From: Chitinophagaceae bacterium
Lineage (GTDB): Bacteria > Bacteroidota > Bacteroidia > Chitinophagales > Chitinophagaceae
Length of the DNA stretch: 43,613 bases
Direction of reading: 5' to 3'
NCBI GenBank assembly: GCA_017856545.1
Contig: JAFMEV010000005.1
Location: 1 to 43,613, forward strand
The notes below the pieces were generated by a model, which worked only from the letters and a program-made list of their open reading frames with translations, had not been told where the DNA came from and made no database searches. The position numbers and the translations under genes are program-made. Shown here piece after piece: positions 41,665 to 43,613 of the stretch; within the stretch, counting starts at the first letter, position 1; each line of letters starts with the position of its first letter.

Positions 41665-43613
41665 TTATAAAGAATAGTTTATTGTTACTCCGAAAGTTGT
41701 ACCATATTGTCTAGAAAAACGAACTCCATCATTAACCTTATCATAATTAGTATTAGTACTATTATTTTGATAGAAAATTTGTCTTTGATTTAAAATATCA
41801 GATATGGTTACTCTTAATTCAGCTTTATTGTTTGCAAATTTCTTACTCATTTGAAAGTCTAGTAATGCTCTTGGATTTTCATACACATCCGGAGATCCTG
41901 CACCTGCTTGTATATCACCTACTAAATAAATTCTTTTACCAGCTTGATTTACAAGAGCAGTCATGTTAAATCCTTTTTCAACAATATCGTATAATAAACC
42001 TGCATTGATCAAATAAGGAGATTGACCCTGTAATGCTCTAGATACGCCCAATTTTTCATCTTTCACTTCTGAGTTGATATAAGAGCCATTTGCTTGTAAA
42101 GTAAATCGACTAGTTAATTTTTTTCTTCCCTCTACTTCAACTCCAAAAGCAGTTGCCTTTGCAGCATTTTGGAAAGAGAACAAACTAGATCCACCACCAG
42201 CTTCCTGGAAAATACTTTCAATTGGATTTTCAAAATTCTTATAGAAAACTCCTGCAGTAAATAATTCACCTGCTTGAGGATACAATTCATATCTAACATC
42301 TAAATTGGTGATTTTAGTTCTTTTTAAAGAAGGATTACCAGCAACAGATGCGTTTAATTCAAAATCATAGATATTTAATGCAGACAATTCTCTTAACTCA
42401 GGTCTAATAATGGTTTGAGAACCTGTTAATCTTAAATTCGCTTTTTGCGTTAATTTCAAAGTGGCATTTAAACCAGGTAAGAAATCAGTCACTTTTGAAT
42501 AAGTATGTCTTGGATCCCATGTTTTCACTGAACCAACCAATTGATCAAAATGTTCCACTCTCAAACCCCATACAACTCTAATTGCTTCTGATAACTTATT
42601 ATCTAATTGTAAGTAACCAGCATTTAAAATCGTATTCGCCATGTATCTGAAATTTCGATTCTGAATAGAATTGAAGGCAAATTTATTATCCGTTCCATTT
42701 CCAAAATTTTCAGGAACAAATGCAGACTCTGCTGGTAATAATCTCAATGCAGGATTATCTACTGGCATAGTGATCGCAAATAATTGAGCATCGTATAAAC
42801 GATCTTTTACTTGAATCATGTAACCAGCTTTAATAGTTTGTTGCTTAATCTTATAAGTAAGGTCACCTCCTCCAGTATATATATAATCTGATAAAGATTG
42901 GAAAACACGACTACCTGATTGCTGAGATAAAGTATTAGAAATGTTCAAAATAAAAGGATCAGATCCAGTTAAGCTTTTGGTATATAAAATTCTTCTTTGA
43001 TCTGGAGAATAACTATCTAAAATATTGAACGCGCCATACCAATTGAATTTTAATTTTTGTGAAATACTGTGTTCACCATTCAATTGATTCGTAAAGAAAA
43101 CATTTTGACCAAATACAAACTCATTACCTTTCACAGCTTCTTGTCTATCATATACTGATCCAGATCTTTCGGTGTATGCATTAGCTGTTTTTACATTCAC
43201 AATAGCTTTGTAGCTTATTTTATTTAATGGGTTTAAGAACATTGAAAATCCTGCAATTGCACCCATATTAATATCATTAATATACTTGTTGTCTCTTAAT
43301 TCTATAAATGGTTTTACACCCGAATTAGACAATTGGTTTTGGTTATTAATATTGTCTTGGAATCGATATGCATTAGCATAGTTAATACCAATAATACCGC
43401 CAATTTTCTTTCCAAATAATGTTCCTGCAAATCCTCCATTCATTTGAAGACTCATGTTTGGTCTAGCTGTCGTTGAAATAGGCGCCCAATTACTAGACAT
43501 GGTTTTACCCAAAGCTGTTTTTCCAGCCAAACTTGTAGTATCAAAAACAGATTTAGTTACATAACCAGCAGGTAATGATCTAGTTCCATCATCAATACCA
43601 TACCAATCTGTTT
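41665..43613 (-). CDS. TonB-dependent outer-membrane receptor (C-terminal part)
   Basis: The frame is open from 41665 to the right edge, so at least 649 C-terminal residues are present and the 5' end, including any plug and TonB box, lies beyond the window. The visible part starts with DWYGIDDGTRSLPAGY, a block seen near the plug/barrel junction of Bacteroidetes receptors. It continues with many amphipathic beta-strands alternating with short turns and ends in a barrel-type FGVTINYSL. A TTG at 43528-43530 is internal and not a start. TonB receptors import scarce ligands across the outer membrane. The gene downstream encodes a beta-helix lipoprotein on the same transcript. Confidence 0.9.
   Translation of the reverse strand, partial: TDWYGIDDGTRSLPAGYVTKSVFDTTSLAGKTALGKTMSSNWAPISTTARPNMSLQMNGGFAGTLFGKKIGGIIGINYANAYRFQDNINNQNQLSNSGVKPFIELRDNKYINDINMGAIAGFSMFLNPLNKISYKAIVNVKTANAYTERSGSVYDRQEAVKGNEFVFGQNVFFTNQLNGEHSISQKLKFNWYGAFNILDSYSPDQRRILYTKSLTGSDPFILNISNTLSQQSGSRVFQSLSDYIYTGGGDLTYKIKQQTIKAGYMIQVKDRLYDAQLFAITMPVDNPALRLLPAESAFVPENFGNGTDNKFAFNSIQNRNFRYMANTILNAGYLQLDNKLSEAIRVVWGLRVEHFDQLVGSVKTWDPRHTYSKVTDFLPGLNATLKLTQKANLRLTGSQTIIRPELRELSALNIYDFELNASVAGNPSLKRTKITNLDVRYELYPQAGELFTAGVFYKNFENPIESIFQEAGGGSSLFSFQNAAKATAFGVEVEGRKKLTSRFTLQANGSYINSEVKDEKLGVSRALQGQSPYLINAGLLYDIVEKGFNMTALVNQAGKRIYLVGDIQAGAGSPDVYENPRALLDFQMSKKFANNKAELRVTISDILNQRQIFYQNNSTNTNYDKVNDGVRFSRQYGTTFGVTINYSL

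Noticed and set aside
1-43613. tRNA genes, CRISPR arrays, insertion sequences, prophage or riboswitch signatures
   Set aside because: All gaps between genes are shorter than about 180 bases; I found no tRNA-like cloverleaf, spaced repeat array, transposase or recognisable riboswitch in them.

Overview
This window is a stretch of AT-rich chromosome from a member of the Bacteroidetes, most likely Chitinophagaceae or a close relative. The phylum call rests on several things seen in the sequence: repeated matches to the Bacteroidetes -7 promoter element TAnnTTTG a short way upstream of start codons, no obvious Shine-Dalgarno dependence, a very long Gly/Asn/Pro/Gln-rich IF-2, a DUF4834-type small membrane protein, a 733-aa RecQ, a 615-aa PurF-like protein, and a TonB receptor paired with a beta-helix lipoprotein. 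The family-level placement is a weaker impression. I see no phage, insertion sequence, CRISPR array, tRNA or rRNA, and no gene-free stretch over 300 bases. The longest gaps are about 120 to 175 bases and hold promoters, terminators or operator-like repeats.

Layout. 1-5.4 kb: the 3' end of an obgE-like gene, typA/bipA, a polytopic acyltransferase of the NagX/HGSNAT type, an alpha/beta hydrolase and a GH130-type lipoprotein. 5.4-11.6 kb: on the minus strand, an RND efflux pump (adaptor then permease, with the GH130 gene directly downstream), a CarboxypepD_reg-like secreted protein and a ChrA transporter. 11.7-18.2 kb: a DUF3089 lipoprotein, recQ, then a kdsD-manC-KAS III operon that feeds Kdo, GDP-mannose and acyl-chain chemistry. 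18.3-26.3 kb: a minus-strand translation/transcription cluster rimP-nusA-infB, followed by a SurA-like periplasmic PPIase and a PurF-like amidotransferase. 26.3-30.1 kb: small metabolic and regulatory genes (DUF4834, HAD phosphatase, VOC protein, PaiB-like protein) and a divergent lrp/ald pair.

30.1-35.4 kb looks like a phosphorus-economy locus. A PlcP-like metallophosphoesterase is translationally coupled to a MurG/GT28-like glycosyltransferase and a small unknown protein, and it is divergent from ppk1-ppx, the polyphosphate synthesis and degradation pair. 35.4-40.0 kb: a complete de novo NAD operon from aspartate (nadC-nadA-nadB) headed by a class C beta-lactamase-family serine hydrolase. 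40.1-43.6 kb: a beta-helix lipoprotein and the C-terminal part of a TonB-dependent receptor that runs off the window.

The most interesting points are (1) the PlcP/glycosyltransferase/unknown operon beside ppk1-ppx, a candidate lipid-remodelling and polyphosphate module; (2) a strong hairpin plus U-tract between the rimP promoter and its start codon, a candidate attenuator of the rimP-nusA-infB operon; (3) several promoters so close to start codons that their mRNAs should be leaderless; and (4) terminator stems that swallow stop codons and convergent genes that share their stop codons. Overall the region is mostly conserved chromosomal backbone, and I do not see an obviously new mobile or defence system.
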